DNA from: Dactylonectria macrodidyma
Taxonomy: Eukaryota > Ascomycota > Sordariomycetes > Hypocreales > Nectriaceae
NCBI GenBank assembly: GCA_020744425.1
Contig: JAGMUV010000002.1
Span: 1,842,501-1,906,500, forward strand
Direction: 5' to 3'
DNA: 64,000 nt
Part shown: in pieces, positions 23,917 through 36,353 of the stretch
Layout of the letters: each line of letters opens with the position of its first letter
How positions within the stretch are numbered: the first letter of the stretch is position 1
Translations under genes and position numbers: made by a program
Notes under the pieces: model-generated
What the model saw: only the letters and a program-made list of their open reading frames with translations
What the model was told of the DNA's origin: nothing
The model's database searches: none

Positions 23917-26119
23917 CTAAGACCTCGCCTCCTCGAGTTCGAGCTCGAGTTGTCGGATGCGTTCGCTCTGGTCCTGCGAACCGGAGCCAACCTTGCGCTT
24001 GAGCGACTCAACCTCGGCAGCCAGGGTAGTGATGATCTTGGTCTGGGCCTCAATCAGCTCTTTGATCTGAGCCAGAGAGGGCTCGGCGCTGGAAGCGGAG
24101 GATACGGCATCTCGGGGAGCGGAAGTGGCGGCAACGGGCTTGACTGGAGATGATGGCTTCACGGGAGAGGCGGGAGCAGCGGCGGGGATGGACTGAGTCT
24201 TGACCGGAGCGGCGACAGGCTTGGGCTCGGATCGGATGGGTACGTTGGTGCGTTGGGCAGGGCGTGAGACCTCCTCGAAGCTAGAGTTATCATCGTCGTC
24301 CTCCTCCTCAGACTCCTCGTTGTCTTGGTACTTCGAGGCCATGGCGGAAATGGAGCCCTTCTGCTCGGCCGCAGTAGGGGGGGGAGATCGAACGACAGGA
24401 GCGGGCTTCGGCTCCTCCTTCTTGGGCGCAGGCTTCTCAACGACAGGCGAAGCAACCGCGACAGGGGCCTTGTAATCGGATGGAATCTCCTTGGGAGTAG
24501 TACCATCGTAGATGCTCTCAAGGTCAATCTTGGCAGGAGTGCCGGTCTTTCCACTGAGCCATTCCTTGGCGCTCACGGCCGGCTTTTGGCCAGTGGCAGG
24601 GGGAAAGATATCAGCCTGGAAAGTCTCGGCACGTCGGGGCACAGTGAAAGAGATGGGTTCAATGTAAGAGTCATTGACCGTCTTGAAGGCCCTCATGACC
24701 TCGTTCTCATGAACCTGCTTCTGGTGAGCTTGCGCCAACACACGTGCTATCAATGGAAACACTTACGTTGATACCTCGTCGAGGGATGAAAGCAATACCC
24801 CGCTGAGGGTCGGGAGACTTGTACTCGCTGAGGAACTCGAACTTGTCATTCTCATACTCGAAGTATCGAATGTTGCCGTCACTGAGGATTGTTAGATTAT
24901 ATTAACAAGTCGCAGGCGAGCAGAACCTACCCCTTTCCAGCAAGATAGAGGCAGTTTGAGCCATCATCTGATGCATATTAGCTCTGCGCATTTACGAACT
25001 GGGAGGATGATGCTTACCCCAGAATGGCATGCAGACACCAGAAATGGAATCCAGCATGTTGAACCCGCCAATGGGATCAGGGTTTCCGGGCTCCCACAGT
25101 GCTAATTGTCGCTCGCTCATTCTCGAGAAACCTGTGGTGGCGAAGCGGTTGTGCTCGCCCAGCCAGACAGCACGGCTGTTCTTGGCGCCTCCGTGGCCGG
25201 GATACTCGTGAACCGCCTTCTCCTGACGGACATCCCATACTCGCACTTTCTTGTCGCGCGAGGTGGTGACGAGCAAGTCGCCGCTTGCGTTCCATGACAG
25301 ACTCTGGACGATGTCGGCGTGCTTCAGGGCGAGATGAGACTGGCCGGTGCCGACATCCCAGATCTTGACGGTGAAGTCACCGGACGCAGAGGCGAGGATG
25401 TTCTCGGCGGCGGGGTTGAAGAGGACCTGTCCGACCTTTCTGATCGGGGGCGTTAGCATTCCAGCCAAGACAAAGGGTTGGCAGAGCACGAGGCAACTTG
25501 CCTCGTGTGACCCGTCAGTTTGCTTATGGGAGCGACGTCGATAATCTCCTCGGCGTCGGTGTGGAGCGTGAAGCCCTGGGGAACCTCCCAGATGAAGACC
25601 TTTCCGTCCTCGGAAGCAGAAGCGACGATGTGGTCGTTGAAGGGGTTCCTTTGCATGCCTGTCAGCTAGCCGCACGAGCGCCTCATGGCTCATGGCAAGG
25701 GGTGCCATACCAATCCGTGTCGAGGACAGCGGCGGTGTGCCCGCGAAACAGCGGGATCTGGTCAGGTATCTTCCCTCGCTCCTCCAAGGGGATGACGGCG
25801 AACGCGCCGCCTCCCGAAGAATCCCAATTGACGGAGAGAAACTCGGGGTTGGCCTAGTAGAGGTATGCCCCTAATCAGCGCGCCAGCCTTCCTAAAGCGA
25901 CCATGGACTGATCCGACGGGCCGGCACGCACCTTGACCAAGTTTGTATCCCACGCATTGCGGCTGATATGAATATTGTCGTAGCAAAACTCCTTCCTGGT
26001 GGACTTGCCGAAGATGTGGCCTGTAGAGAGTAGCGTCAGCACGTCAGTCGGCGGCGCGAGCGGGAGCGTTTGCGCCAGCACATACGGTACTTGGACGCCC
26101 GCACAAAACGGCCGGCCAT
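23917..26119 (-). CDS. CRN1: Coronin, actin-binding WD40 protein
   Basis: Coronin binds F-actin and Arp2/3 and acts at cortical actin patches. Eight exons: 26086-26119, 25932-26020, 25711-25853, 25502-25648, 25018-25439, 24931-24967, 24881-24767 and 24714-23917, giving 594 residues. The start MAGRFVRASKYRHIFGK is the family signature. WD repeats follow (HTAAVLDTDWNPFNDHIVAS, ILASASGDFTVKIWDV, LLVTTSRDKKVRVWDV), then the coronin block MSERQLALWE. The post-propeller segment reads VMRAFKTVNDSYIEPISFTV. A Pro/Ala/Ser-rich, acidic linker leads to a C-terminal coiled coil near 545-594 (IKELIEAQTKIITTLAAEVE). Intron 4 (25440-25501) starts with GC, not GT: AG|GCAAGT...CAG. This is the only choice that joins HTR to KVGQVLFNP in phase. 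Confidence 0.95.
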
Positions 26120-27012
26120 GATGGCGGTTGGAGGTCACGACGAGATCGGAAAAGTCGGGAGAAAGGCGAGGAGCGAGAGGCGAACAGAGGAGCGGCTTCG
26201 TGAGGGCGCTGAGCGTATAATTGAGGTTGTAGGTTGAAGGTTGGTGTTGTGTCAGGGACGGCTGGAGGTTGGAGGAGAGGTCCTAGAGTAGACTGTAGTG
26301 GGTGGGACGCCTGGGTAGCTTCGTGCTGCCAGCTGCTGGGGATGTACTATAATACTTGAATATGTACCAAAACCACTTTGCAAAGCCACTGAGAAACTGA
26401 GGCTGCGCCTCGCAAGCTCCCCACTGTCGAGAATCAAGTGGATCGATGCGACTCCATGCTTGACATGGCCAGACAAGGATGCTACGTGTGCTCAAAGCAC
26501 GGTCACGTGGGCGTCTCAACGACATGTTATAACCACCACCCTCCTTGCGCAAGCCAACTAATGTGCGACACGACCACGACACCCTCCAGTCTCATTCTTA
26601 ATGCAAAATGCAGACAAGAAAGACTGATGGACACAGCTTTTTCAGATTCATTATAATCCGCGGTGAAAGTACAGAAATCCCAAACGCGCAGCACCAGTGC
26701 CACCGAACAAAATGAAACAACCCTATCCTGCCGACGCCTGGAAAGTGCATAAACGGCGCCAATGCTCCCCTTTCATCCCTTTCATCCAACGAGTCGACAT
26801 CTTCCTTGCCCGACTCCATCCCAAAGTTCATCATATTAACAACTCCAGTTATAAATGCCAGACCACAGTGACTCAAATGAGACAAGCAAAGAGGTATCAC
26901 GAACCGATCCGCCCACCCCGAACTCCTGGTCCAGGCGTGTCATATATCCTTCATGACGGCGTTGCCTCGTACTTACTCACCATATAATCCAAAACCAACA
27001 AGCATCACTCGC
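26120..27012. other. Intergenic: upstream of coronin, downstream of BUD4
   Basis: About 0.9 kb. The first 200 bp is GC/GA-rich and likely the coronin promoter and leader; the rest is of average composition and should include the BUD4 3' UTR. No other gene or repeat was recognised. Confidence 0.6.
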
Positions 27013-30000
27013 TCAGAGGAACATGCTCTTAGGTCGTGAGTTCACTCGGCGCCCGGATGCTCGGCGGCGTAGCTGCTCTTCCCGTCTAAGAACGAGTTGG
27101 CACCACTTCGCCCTGGCTCGGGAGTCATCGTCACCACCATCGCGGCCGACGACGTCGGACAGGACCTTCATCCAGCCATCCTTGTCTTCCGCAGTATCTG
27201 CATAGAAGTCGATAACCTCGCCGTTGTTGAATCGGATACGGAAGCCCTCTTCAACAAACATATAGCCCTCTTCTTCTTCGGCGAATGCAGACCTGCGGCG
27301 TCGGCCACCTCGTACCGTTGTCTCCTTCTCGGTCAAGGTCTGGCGATCGTTGATCAGCCGCTTGGCGTTGGCCAAGTTAATGGTCGCGCGAGGCTGACGT
27401 GTTGCCTCGTGGTAGGCAGTCAACTTGGTGCCGACCAGCTTAAAGTATCGGCGGCGCCAGTACTGTAGTGTTATTAGCGATAGACCGGAGAAGAAATTGT
27501 CAGATATACTTACAGGGCAGTCGCCGCCTTGTTGGCTCAGGTGACCTTCCCAGCTTCGGGACTGTCGCTCCTCGGCTGCCTTGAGCTCTCGAATGGACGA
27601 GTTCATGCTCTTGGGCATATCGTCATCCGTCGCATTCTTAGGGCGAGGAACAAAGAGCAGTTGAAGCTCGAGCTTTCCCACCTTGTAAGGAGCCCGTCGG
27701 ACGACAGCGGTGTTGCCACGCTTGCTCTTGACGCTGGACGCGAAGCCAGCTTCCTCGGTAGCCCACTCATTGAAGCAAGCGACCTCGGCCATGTAGGGCC
27801 GGCCGAAACATCGACTTTCGTGCTCTCGGAGACAAACGTAGGCTCGACCAAAGCTGCCGTCTTCAGCCGCGAGAGGAGAGAGCATCTCATACGCGGAAGG
27901 AGGAGTGTTGCGCTTCCGGCTCTGTGCGTCACGCTCTTGCTGAGCGACCCGCTCTTCCTCCTCGCGATGTCGCATCTCAAGCTCCTTGCGCTTCTTGGGA
28001 GACGTGAAAACCCTGCTGAAGGTTGACGTCTTGTGCTTGTGGACTCTAGCGGCCTGGGGCGTCTCCTTCACAGGCGCTGGCTTCTCAAGCTTGACGTTGA
28101 GAGTGAGCTGAAATTCAAGGTCGTTGGGTACAACGAGCTCAAACTCTTGGCCGATGGGGGCATTGCGGGCCAATTCAAGCCACGCTGTCGTCACACAGTG
28201 CACTCCGTTGTCCAATGTGAGACTGAACCAAGTCCGCTCGTCTGTTACTGTTAGACTATCGTTCATCGGCTGACTTGTGGTGGGCGACTTACTCTTGGGA
28301 AGAGGAAGATCTAAATCCTTGACACCCATGACCTTGACAAAGAGACGACCTCGCTCTCCGCTTTCTGGTGTTGCCATCTCGAGGCTGAGGTCTTCCTCAA
28401 CTACCTGATTCAAGGCGGTGGCGTTGCTCTCTTGACCGGGCAATGGAGGAATGTAACCTACACTGCCACCTACACGCTTACGCGTACTCCTTGGTCGTGG
28501 CTTACTGTTCCAAGGCTCGACAACGCATGAAAGAGGTCGGTCTTCCTTGATGGGGGAGTTGCCAACCGATCTAGCGCCTCGGGGCTCGTCAGTATCCTTA
28601 TCGCTCGCAGAAATAAGCTTCGTGTTCTGTCGCATAAGGTAACCGCGCTGTTGACGAGATGTTATGTTAGCATTGAGATCTTGAAGAGTGTCTGACTGAG
28701 CGAGTTCTGTAGACACTTGTCTACTGGTAATATCATTGTCGATATGGGGTCGTTGAAGGGATTGTTGACGAAATGAAAGGTTAAAAGCAACCTTTTGTGC
28801 CTCAATAACCCTCTCAAAGTCTTGATCAAGGCTGAGACCCAAGTCAAGGTCCAAAGTGAGGCTGCGGTTCTTGAAGCTTGGGTGGCGCTCTATGAACTCG
28901 TCGCCGGTTGCGAGTAGACCTGTGGTCGTGTCTCGGGACAGTCGCTTGCTTAACCTCTCGGGAAGAACTGGTACGTCAGGTATCTCCACACTAGCTTGCC
29001 TGCGCGCCTCTCGCATTGCAGAAATGTCAGAGGGTGTATTGGAAACGCGGGTCTTGAGCCTGGATCCTTTGATGGTTGCATATCGTTCAGGGATAGCAGG
29101 GGATTCTAAGGGAGGCTGCATCTCCTTGTCCTCTTCCTCATCGGCCACAGGATGGTGGATAACAGACTCTGGGGTTCCAGGCTCTTCGTTGAACTCCTCC
29201 TCGGGCTCACCCCATCCAGAGCCGTCGTACTCTGGCTTGGATAAAGGCTGCTCGGGTGTGAAAGGACGCTGCAGGAAGGCTTGAGCGTCGGCCATCTTTG
29301 GAGCTTCAGGCTCAGGCGCGGGCTTTACTACTTCCCTGGGCTCGGGAATCATGAAGGACTCAAAGTCCCGTGAGAATGAATCTTCCTTGGAGGCGACACT
29401 GAAAGCAGGAAGTGACTCATCTAAACTCCGCGTCGGGGTGGGAGTTGTAGCGCGAGGGGTGGTTGGCTCCTCTTTGACTTCTGCTTGCACTGGTTGAGCT
29501 GGCTCAGCTTGCTGTGCCTGTTGCGGCTCTGGCAGCGTCGGTTCTTGTTCCGAGTAATGACTCTCACTATCGGTGTCTCCGGGCTGTTGCATCTCGTCGT
29601 CATCCTCATAGTCCGAATCTTCATAAAATTCGATCTCATCCTCTGGCATGCGAGTAATGATGACACTGCCCTCCTCTTCATCTGAGAACTCGTCCATGGA
29701 ATCCTCTGTTGAAGGAATAGGAACATCGGGGTCTTGCGGCAGCAGGCGCTCAGGGCTTCTGATGGGGCTGGAGCCAGGGGGGGAAGAGAAGTTGTAATCC
29801 GTCTCCTGCTCAGCAGTATTGTTGCCATTGACCTTGCGCATGATGGAGTCGCGCGAGATGCGAGGCGGAAGCTGATAGTCACCCAGTCCTGAGATGTCAC
29901 CAACTGTGTCATCTTCTTCCTGACCCTCAAGCATGCTGACAGCTGATTCAGGCTCCGATACAGGGCTACTGAGTCGGTCGCGAGCAGCACATCGGCGAAG

Positions 30001-31513
30001 GCGTCGCTCACGCTGTTTCTCTGCGGCACTCTTCCCTTCACTCTCATCCGACAACATCATGAGTCGCAGCCGCTCTTCGAGCGACATGCGTCCATTGCCA
30101 ATGTTCTGGATTTCCAACTTGCTCGTGGAAGAAGCTGACGGAGGTGAGGGCAGGTTTCTATGCGACCCAAGCATCCTCTCTGCGGTTGCCGAGAGCCCGG
30201 GAGACGCCGGAGAGGAGCCTCGAGAGTGGTTGCGAGTGTGGCCGAGGCCGGGAAGAGGAGGCAAAGGACGATGCTCCCCATTGGAATTGGAGGAGTCAGT
30301 GCGACCATGGGCAGGAAGACCAGCTGAGGCTACCGATGGAGCACTTTCGGGCATGGGGCTGCCTTCGTACTGTTGCGGCCCTCCGCGGTGCACGAGAGGG
30401 CTCTCTCCTCTCCAGTCATCTGGGCCGACGACAGGAGTCTTATCAGTATCTTCCAGAGACGCATCAAAGCTATCTCCTTCGAGGTCCACGTGAGCGGGAT
30501 CATAGAGCATGCTGTCGTCTTCCTCTTCATCCTCGATGGACTCGTAGCTACCCTCCCGAGAGTTGCTGCCAACGGAAGAAAGGTCTGGGGTGGCATCTTC
30601 GTACTCGTTGATCTGAGGAGGGGCAGCGTCGAATGTGACGCTTTTCGCATGGCGATGCAAGGACCGCCCAGGAGGGAGCTCGTGATCGTTGAGTGACGAA
30701 TCTCCAGACCATGCGCCGGTTTCCATGTCAAAGCTGCTCTTGAACCTCGAGGTGGAGAGAGATGATTTAGTTGGTGACACTTGATCCTTGCTCGGTGTCA
30801 TTGGGCGGGTCGGAGAGCCAGGTTGGGCGGCAGGCAATTTGGTCGGGCTCATGGTAGGGATAGTCGTTTTGCTCTCACTTCGCTGGTGACCGAAGACAGG
30901 GCGGTCGCTGTTGGAGGATCGGAGGTTGTTGGCAGATCCAAAGGGGCTGCCTTGGACCTTTGCGAGGGGTCTCTCAATCTGAGGAATTCGAGTTGGATCA
31001 TATTCCTGCTTCTGCTCAAGCGCCAGGATGTTGCTGTTCCTGACACGTGAAGCTTTCTGAAGTCGCTCAATCGAAGACCGTCGGTTTGGTGAAGGTGATC
31101 CGCCTCGCCCACTGTAAAGGTTCTCTGTGTTGCGGTTCTGCCAGAACATTCGAGGAGAAGATACAGGGTCCATGGGCGAGGACTGGAAAGGCGAGGAGTC
31201 GGGGTTTTGTCCCGCCTTCTGTGACTTCTGCAGCGTGGGTGTCAGCACAAGACAATGCAGCTAACTGCCTGGGTAGTAAACAAACCTTGGGTGAGCCATT
31301 GCTGTGTTGGTGCCAGCTGGGGGAGTTTCGTCTCATCTCCGCTGGAGAGAGCTCCGACAACGGGCGAGGGATGCCGCTGGGCATCTTTGCGGGAGATGGG
31401 TTCGGAGTGTTCTTGTTGATACGCAAGGGGTGCACCTGTGGGTTTCTAGTGTCAGAGATAGGCGGATAAGAGGGCGTATCGGAGTGATGCGGGCATACCT
31501 GCTGAGTGGCCAT
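27013..31513 (-). CDS. BUD4: Bud4-type septum/bud-site protein with C-terminal PH domain
   Basis: Anillin-like scaffold that marks septation sites and recruits septin and actomyosin-ring proteins at the cortex. Five exons: 31499-31513, 31286-31435, 28293-31227, 27514-28241 and 27463 minus one down to 27013, giving 1425 residues. The first exon is only five codons (MATQQ), joined to VHPLRINKNTPNPSP. The first 900 residues are Ser/Pro/acidic and probably disordered. An anillin-homology-like region follows (DLPLPKNERTWFSLTLDNG, TTAWLELARNAPIGQEFEL). The end is a PH domain, about residues 1265-1395 (GDCPYWRRRYFKLVGTKLTA to KDGWMKVLSDVV). Introns are 63, 58, 51 and 51 nt; three of the four are multiples of three without stops, so reading through them would not truncate the protein. 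Confidence 0.93.
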
Positions 31514-33086
31514 GCTACCCAGGTGAGTGAGGATCCGGTCGGGGGCCTAGTGTAAATAGGATGACTCTGAATGCATTGGCATGCGAGCTGGTGGAATGTC
31601 GCAGGTGGGTTTGAATGTGGACGCGAGCCGGCGATATGGGGGTTGAATAGATGTAATGTATGAAATGCGACAAGTCTGCTGATGGAAGAAGAAAACAGGC
31701 CCTCTGGGCAGGTCAACAGACGACGGGTCTCTCGATGACTCGACGATGTGAGCGATGTTGCTGACGATGGAATCTCAGGCAGGAGGAGGAGTGCTCAGGC
31801 GAGGTTGATGTGTTTAAGGGACGCACAGTCGGGCGCAACATGGGAGGCAGCTGGTTGGGCGTGGGGAAAACAAACACTGGCGGAGCTGTGTGGTGTTGCC
31901 GTGGAAACTGCTGCCGCTAGGTACCTTAGCGAGCTAACGCTGGCGACCCACGGGCGTTCGGGCCTTGCAACAGCGGCGGAGCGCTAATCAGTCTGTTACA
32001 ATGCGCCGGGGGTTAGTACCCCGCTCCGCTAAAGTTGTCCCCCTCCAGGCGCTTTTGCTGGGCTTTTACTGGGCTTTTACTGGGGCTCTGACAACGCTGC
32101 TGCAGCACAGTGCAGCGCCTTACAGCTGGAGTCGCCATGGCAGCGCCGAGAACAGCCGACAGCGCGACCTCGCATTGGCTGACCATCTGTCGGTAGATGC
32201 TGGCATGATCCTGGAACTTAGCGAGCCTGTACGTTGTTTACGAGCCTGTGTTATCATCACAAACCTGCACCAACTATGACGAATTCATTCTTTTTGGTTC
32301 CCCAAGGTACCCATGGCAATTGCAACAAGGTTTCGCCCATATGGTTTTCGTCGTTTTCAGTCTACGCCATTTCCTCATCAGTGCGACTGCACCTTTATCT
32401 ATGTGTATCTGTCTCCGTCATGTTGTTGATGCCCCGTGCTGGACAAGATCAATACTCGGGTGGGGGGGAATAGTCGTCTCGCTAGTCTCTCTCCAGTGCC
32501 CTCGCCATGTCTTGCATCGAGATCTTCCCGAGCGCCAGTTGAGGCCATTTCGGCACTAGAACAGATGCTGGGGCGCGGCTCAGCAGAGACCATACCCACT
32601 GAGTGCCAGCTCTGGTTCCTAGTTTTTGTCTCTGTTTCTGTTCTGGACTTGGCGCCGAGAGAGTACGTAGTAACCCATCTGCTGGCGTTGTATGTTCGAC
32701 GTCACCATATAATCTACTGAGACTTGCTTTCAACATTGTTTACCCCATTACCGGGCATCAACAGCCGGCCTACGCTTCTGGGACATGCATGATACAGGAA
32801 CTCTTTCTTGTCCAGGCTTGGAGCCTTCGCCGAGGTGGTATTGTGCGCCAGGACTCGCTAGCCTCTTGTGATTCGTGATGCAATTGACCGTCGTCCTGCA
32901 TGAGAACGCCTGTATCCGCAAGCTTGCTTCAAACGTGCTTCAGCTTCCTATGTGATGTGATTCGTTGCGGGTTATCGCTGGCTGCATTTTTCGGCTTTCC
33001 GTTTCACAGCTCTACTTCGTACACCCATGTCCATGAAGCAATAGTGGGAATCCCTCTCAGCAACCAACACCCGGATCCATTTCTCA
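31514..33086. other. Intergenic: upstream of BUD4, downstream of HIS6
   Basis: About 1.57 kb. A GC-rich part with GGTACCTTAGCG near 31919 is probably the BUD4 promoter. A three-copy 11-bp repeat lies at 32051-32083. The rest is of average composition with no recognised gene. Confidence 0.6.
32051..32083. repeat. Three tandem copies of an 11-bp unit
   Basis: GCTTTTGCTGG, GCTTTTACTGG, GCTTTTACTGG in direct succession, with one difference in the first copy. A small minisatellite-like tract in the BUD4 upstream region. Confidence 0.8.
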
Positions 33087-33972
33087 TCAACTGTCTTGCT
33101 TTTTGTTCCATTCCACACAATCGTCGAACTTAACGCCTGATCCTCCAAAGCAATCTAGTGCGCTCCCAATTGTGAGATCCACCTTACCTTCGCTTAGTCG
33201 CTTCACAGTCTCCAAGTCCTGAAGGTTTCTGCCACCTCCGGCATAGGTCACCGGAATAGTACACCATTGAGCGAGTCGTGCGACTAGCTTCTCATCGATG
33301 CCCTTTTGGAGTCCCTCATTGTCGGCCGCGTGGATGAGGAACTCGGAGCAATATGGCTCTAGTGCTTTGATGGATTCTGATCCTGGTTAGCTGTAGACTT
33401 GCTATGGATTCCTGAACACGAACCTTGGTTGACCTCCATGTCGGTAATCGTCTGCCATTTGTTCATGGCCACAAACCAGGAGTCCTCTCCTCGCCTTCGA
33501 CAGCTGAGATCGATTACTAGTTTGTTCTGATCGCCCCCGAGTGCCTTAAGCACTGCGTCCAATCTCGACTGGCTAAATTGGCCCTCTGGGAAGAGATAGG
33601 ATGTGATGATGACCTGCCAACCGATGGTGAGTAGCCGAATCTTGCCCGCATGAGGCTATTTTGGTTCCATACCTTCTCTGCGCCAGCGTCCATCCATTCT
33701 TGAGCATTCTTGTCGTTGATGCCTCCTCCAACTTGGAGCCCGCCCGGCCAAGCCTGCAGTGCCTCCTTTGCAGGGCCATTGTTTCCAGGGCCCAGCATGA
33801 TAACATGAGCCCCTGTGAGCTCATTGTCCTTGTACAACTGGGCAAAGTGAGCTGGGGGGTGTTGAGAGACAAAATTTGTCTGGAGAGCCGAGGAAGCGCT
33901 GTCGAGAGTGCCACCAACTATCTGCTTCACTTGGCCTGCGTGAAGGTCAATGCATGGCCGAAATCGGGTCAT
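33087..33972 (-). CDS. HIS6: ProFAR isomerase (HisA-type) of histidine biosynthesis
   Basis: Catalyses the fourth step of histidine synthesis, isomerising ProFAR to PRFAR (EC 5.3.1.16), in the cytosol. Three exons: 33673-33972, 33424-33613 and 33087-33376, with introns of 59 and 47 nt, giving 259 residues; the yeast enzyme is of nearly the same length. The TIM-barrel begins [20 protein letters not shown], whose Asp in CIDLH corresponds to the catalytic Asp of HisA. Other blocks are [50 protein letters not shown] with the second conserved Asp, and [16 protein letters not shown] with a phosphate-binding glycine run. The start is the Met of [10 protein letters not shown] by family convention, but the same frame stays open for another 164 codons upstream. 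Confidence 0.95.
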
Positions 33973-36353
33973 TTTGGTTGGTTTCCGAGTTGAAGCATGG
34001 GATGTGGTGACGGGTGACGTGTGTAGAGTTGATGAGGTTCGATGATTGACTTTGTGATCATTGCAAGGTGGGGTAGATCCGCAAAAGAAAGCGCCGCGTG
34101 TGAGACCAATAATTTGGCCAAACAACAGGCCCAGACGAAGATCAAATATCCTATCAAATATGACATTGAGGATACTTTCCATGGCCCAAATAATCCTCGG
34201 GAGGACAATGGCTGTAATAAAGGGGGTTCTCCTAGCCAAAGCCTCTTTATGAGGGTCTGCTATGATGACATTCGTTGGCCTCAACGTCGCTGCATGGGAT
34301 CTTCGTGATTTATTGTTAACTAAAGTAAGGATAAAACCTCTGTCGCTGAAATAATTCCTGCATCTATACCGTCGAGAATGACTCCAACATCTATACTGCT
34401 TCCGAAGATGCTGAATTGAGTTCGAGTTGATAATGACCTCGGCATTACCGTCGACTGTTGTCACGGTATGTCTGTGTACACACTTGTTCTCTACATGTGA
34501 TGAGAACTATTTCCGAGTAATGACCTCCCACGGGATATCTCGAGAATCTAATTGCGCCCGGAGGTCGGGCTCTCTGTGACATTGGCACACTCTCAAACGC
34601 GAAGTCGTTAATCGTGTTCAAAGGCGTTCCCGTCAGCTGTAACCCCGTTTTCAGGAGCTGAGGATTTGTTACAGAGAACCCATGAAGCCCCGCTCCAGTT
34701 TGTAGATGTAAAGGCTGCTAAATGATCAGGATCTTCAAATTGACTGTGTTGAGGCCACCAAAGACCTACATGGATGTATTCGCTAAGGCCGAGACGTTGA
34801 ACTAAACCGAATCACCGCACTCAGTTTCAATCATCGTTACCAGGGATTCGCCTAGCTCTTTGAACACGCTGTAATGGAAACAATTCAATCGCAGCAGCCT
34901 TGGTTGATTGATCGTAAATTAGTGCCTGATTTATTGTGAATCTGTCACTAATTTAAGGTCAATGTGTGTGCAGAGGGGCCTCGCCCTAAGTACAGATGTA
35001 TCGCGACGGTATTGCCTCCAGTCTCAGGAACGTTATCATGGGCGCCGACAAGATCCCGAATGAGGAGATCCGGCCGAGCACCAACCGGACTCGGAGCCGG
35101 AGGAGTCGGGGCCGGCAGCGAAGACGGCGACTGAGAAGTCAGGGGCCTGGAGCAGCAGTAACGGTGGCGGAGAGGCGGAGGCCCCGACGGCGAGCGAAGG
35201 CTCGGTTTCCAGCGTTCCGACGGGCTGGCTCGGGGAACCAGGCGCAAAAGGCCACATGGAATGGCACGGAGGCGCGGCGGAGGGAGCGGCGGAGGCAGGG
35301 GAGCCGGCCAAGCCAACAGCCGGCCAAGCGGAGGGTATGGCCTGCATAGGATTAGCTTGCTTCTGGTATATGTCAGGACGCCAAGACGATGTGGTGAGAT
35401 GATGCATATAGATATATACCTCGCGGAACATGAAAGTAAGTGACTGTCTTGCCATCTATCACGGCCATGTTTACTATAAATCCAGGGTAGTTCCAGTTGG
35501 ACATTTTTAACGGTAGTAGCGGTGATGGCAAAAGGTACGCGATCCACCATGTTTCCTACAACCGTACCTATTCTAACAAAGCGACTAGGAAACACGGGCT
35601 GCTGGTCGCGGCGACTCCATTGCATTACCAAGGGCCCTGAACATTACGGACGTATACTTCACACAATTAGCATCATCAATGACGGAACACAGCATCGACG
35701 AGTTCAATGGTAACAGCGATAAGTCAAGAAGTGGGGGGATGAGACGCAAGCATTGAGATTGTGATTGGGATGGGAGTGAAATACAACTTCAAATACTGTG
35801 ATAAACCTGGGGCATAGCAGTAAGGAAGCACACAACAACCCACTATGTGTATAGGGTCAAATCAAACCTGGGGGCGGATTCAGAGCAGAGGCCTTCGTCA
35901 CAGATGAGTCGGATAAACGCCCAAAAATTGCAATTGACTTAATGAGCCTGTTACCCATCTGCGCTTGATTTTAGTCCCACTGCGTTAGAATTAGCACTAT
36001 TCAGAGGCCATGCTGAATTATGTCCTACACCGATGGCATGAATTAGCGCCCTACGGAAAGGATCATCGCCCGTTGCTATGGATGACGCTCGAGCCGTTTG
36101 TTTGGATTGTGAGAGCTCTGACCAATCAGGGCCCGGCGCGGTACAGCCGACCTGAGAGACCTGAGGGGCTTTTGGAGAATTGTGACATGACGCGTCTCAC
36201 CAAAACGTGGTCGCATCACCTTCCAACCATGATCGCGACGACCTCTCAGCCTTGCCTCATGCCCTCGAAGCTTCGCGTACCTCTTGCGACTGGAGATCTC
36301 GAATGCGCCGGATCCTAGCTCCTCCCGTCTAGCAGCCTGAGTAGCCAAAAAAC
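33973..36353. other. Gene-poor interval upstream of HIS6 and of the HET gene
   Basis: About 2.4 kb. The first 500 bp (HIS6 upstream) is open in several frames. 34480-34990 and 35350-36000 are AT-richer. 35040-35345 is a sharp GC-rich island with Gly/Ala/Glu or Arg-rich open frames in several phases. I could not assign a gene, and no transposase or RNA gene was seen. Confidence 0.5.

Noticed and set aside
34948..35631. 227-codon minus-strand Pro/Ser/Arg-rich frame
   Set aside because: Low-complexity product of the GC-rich island, which is open in several frames at once.
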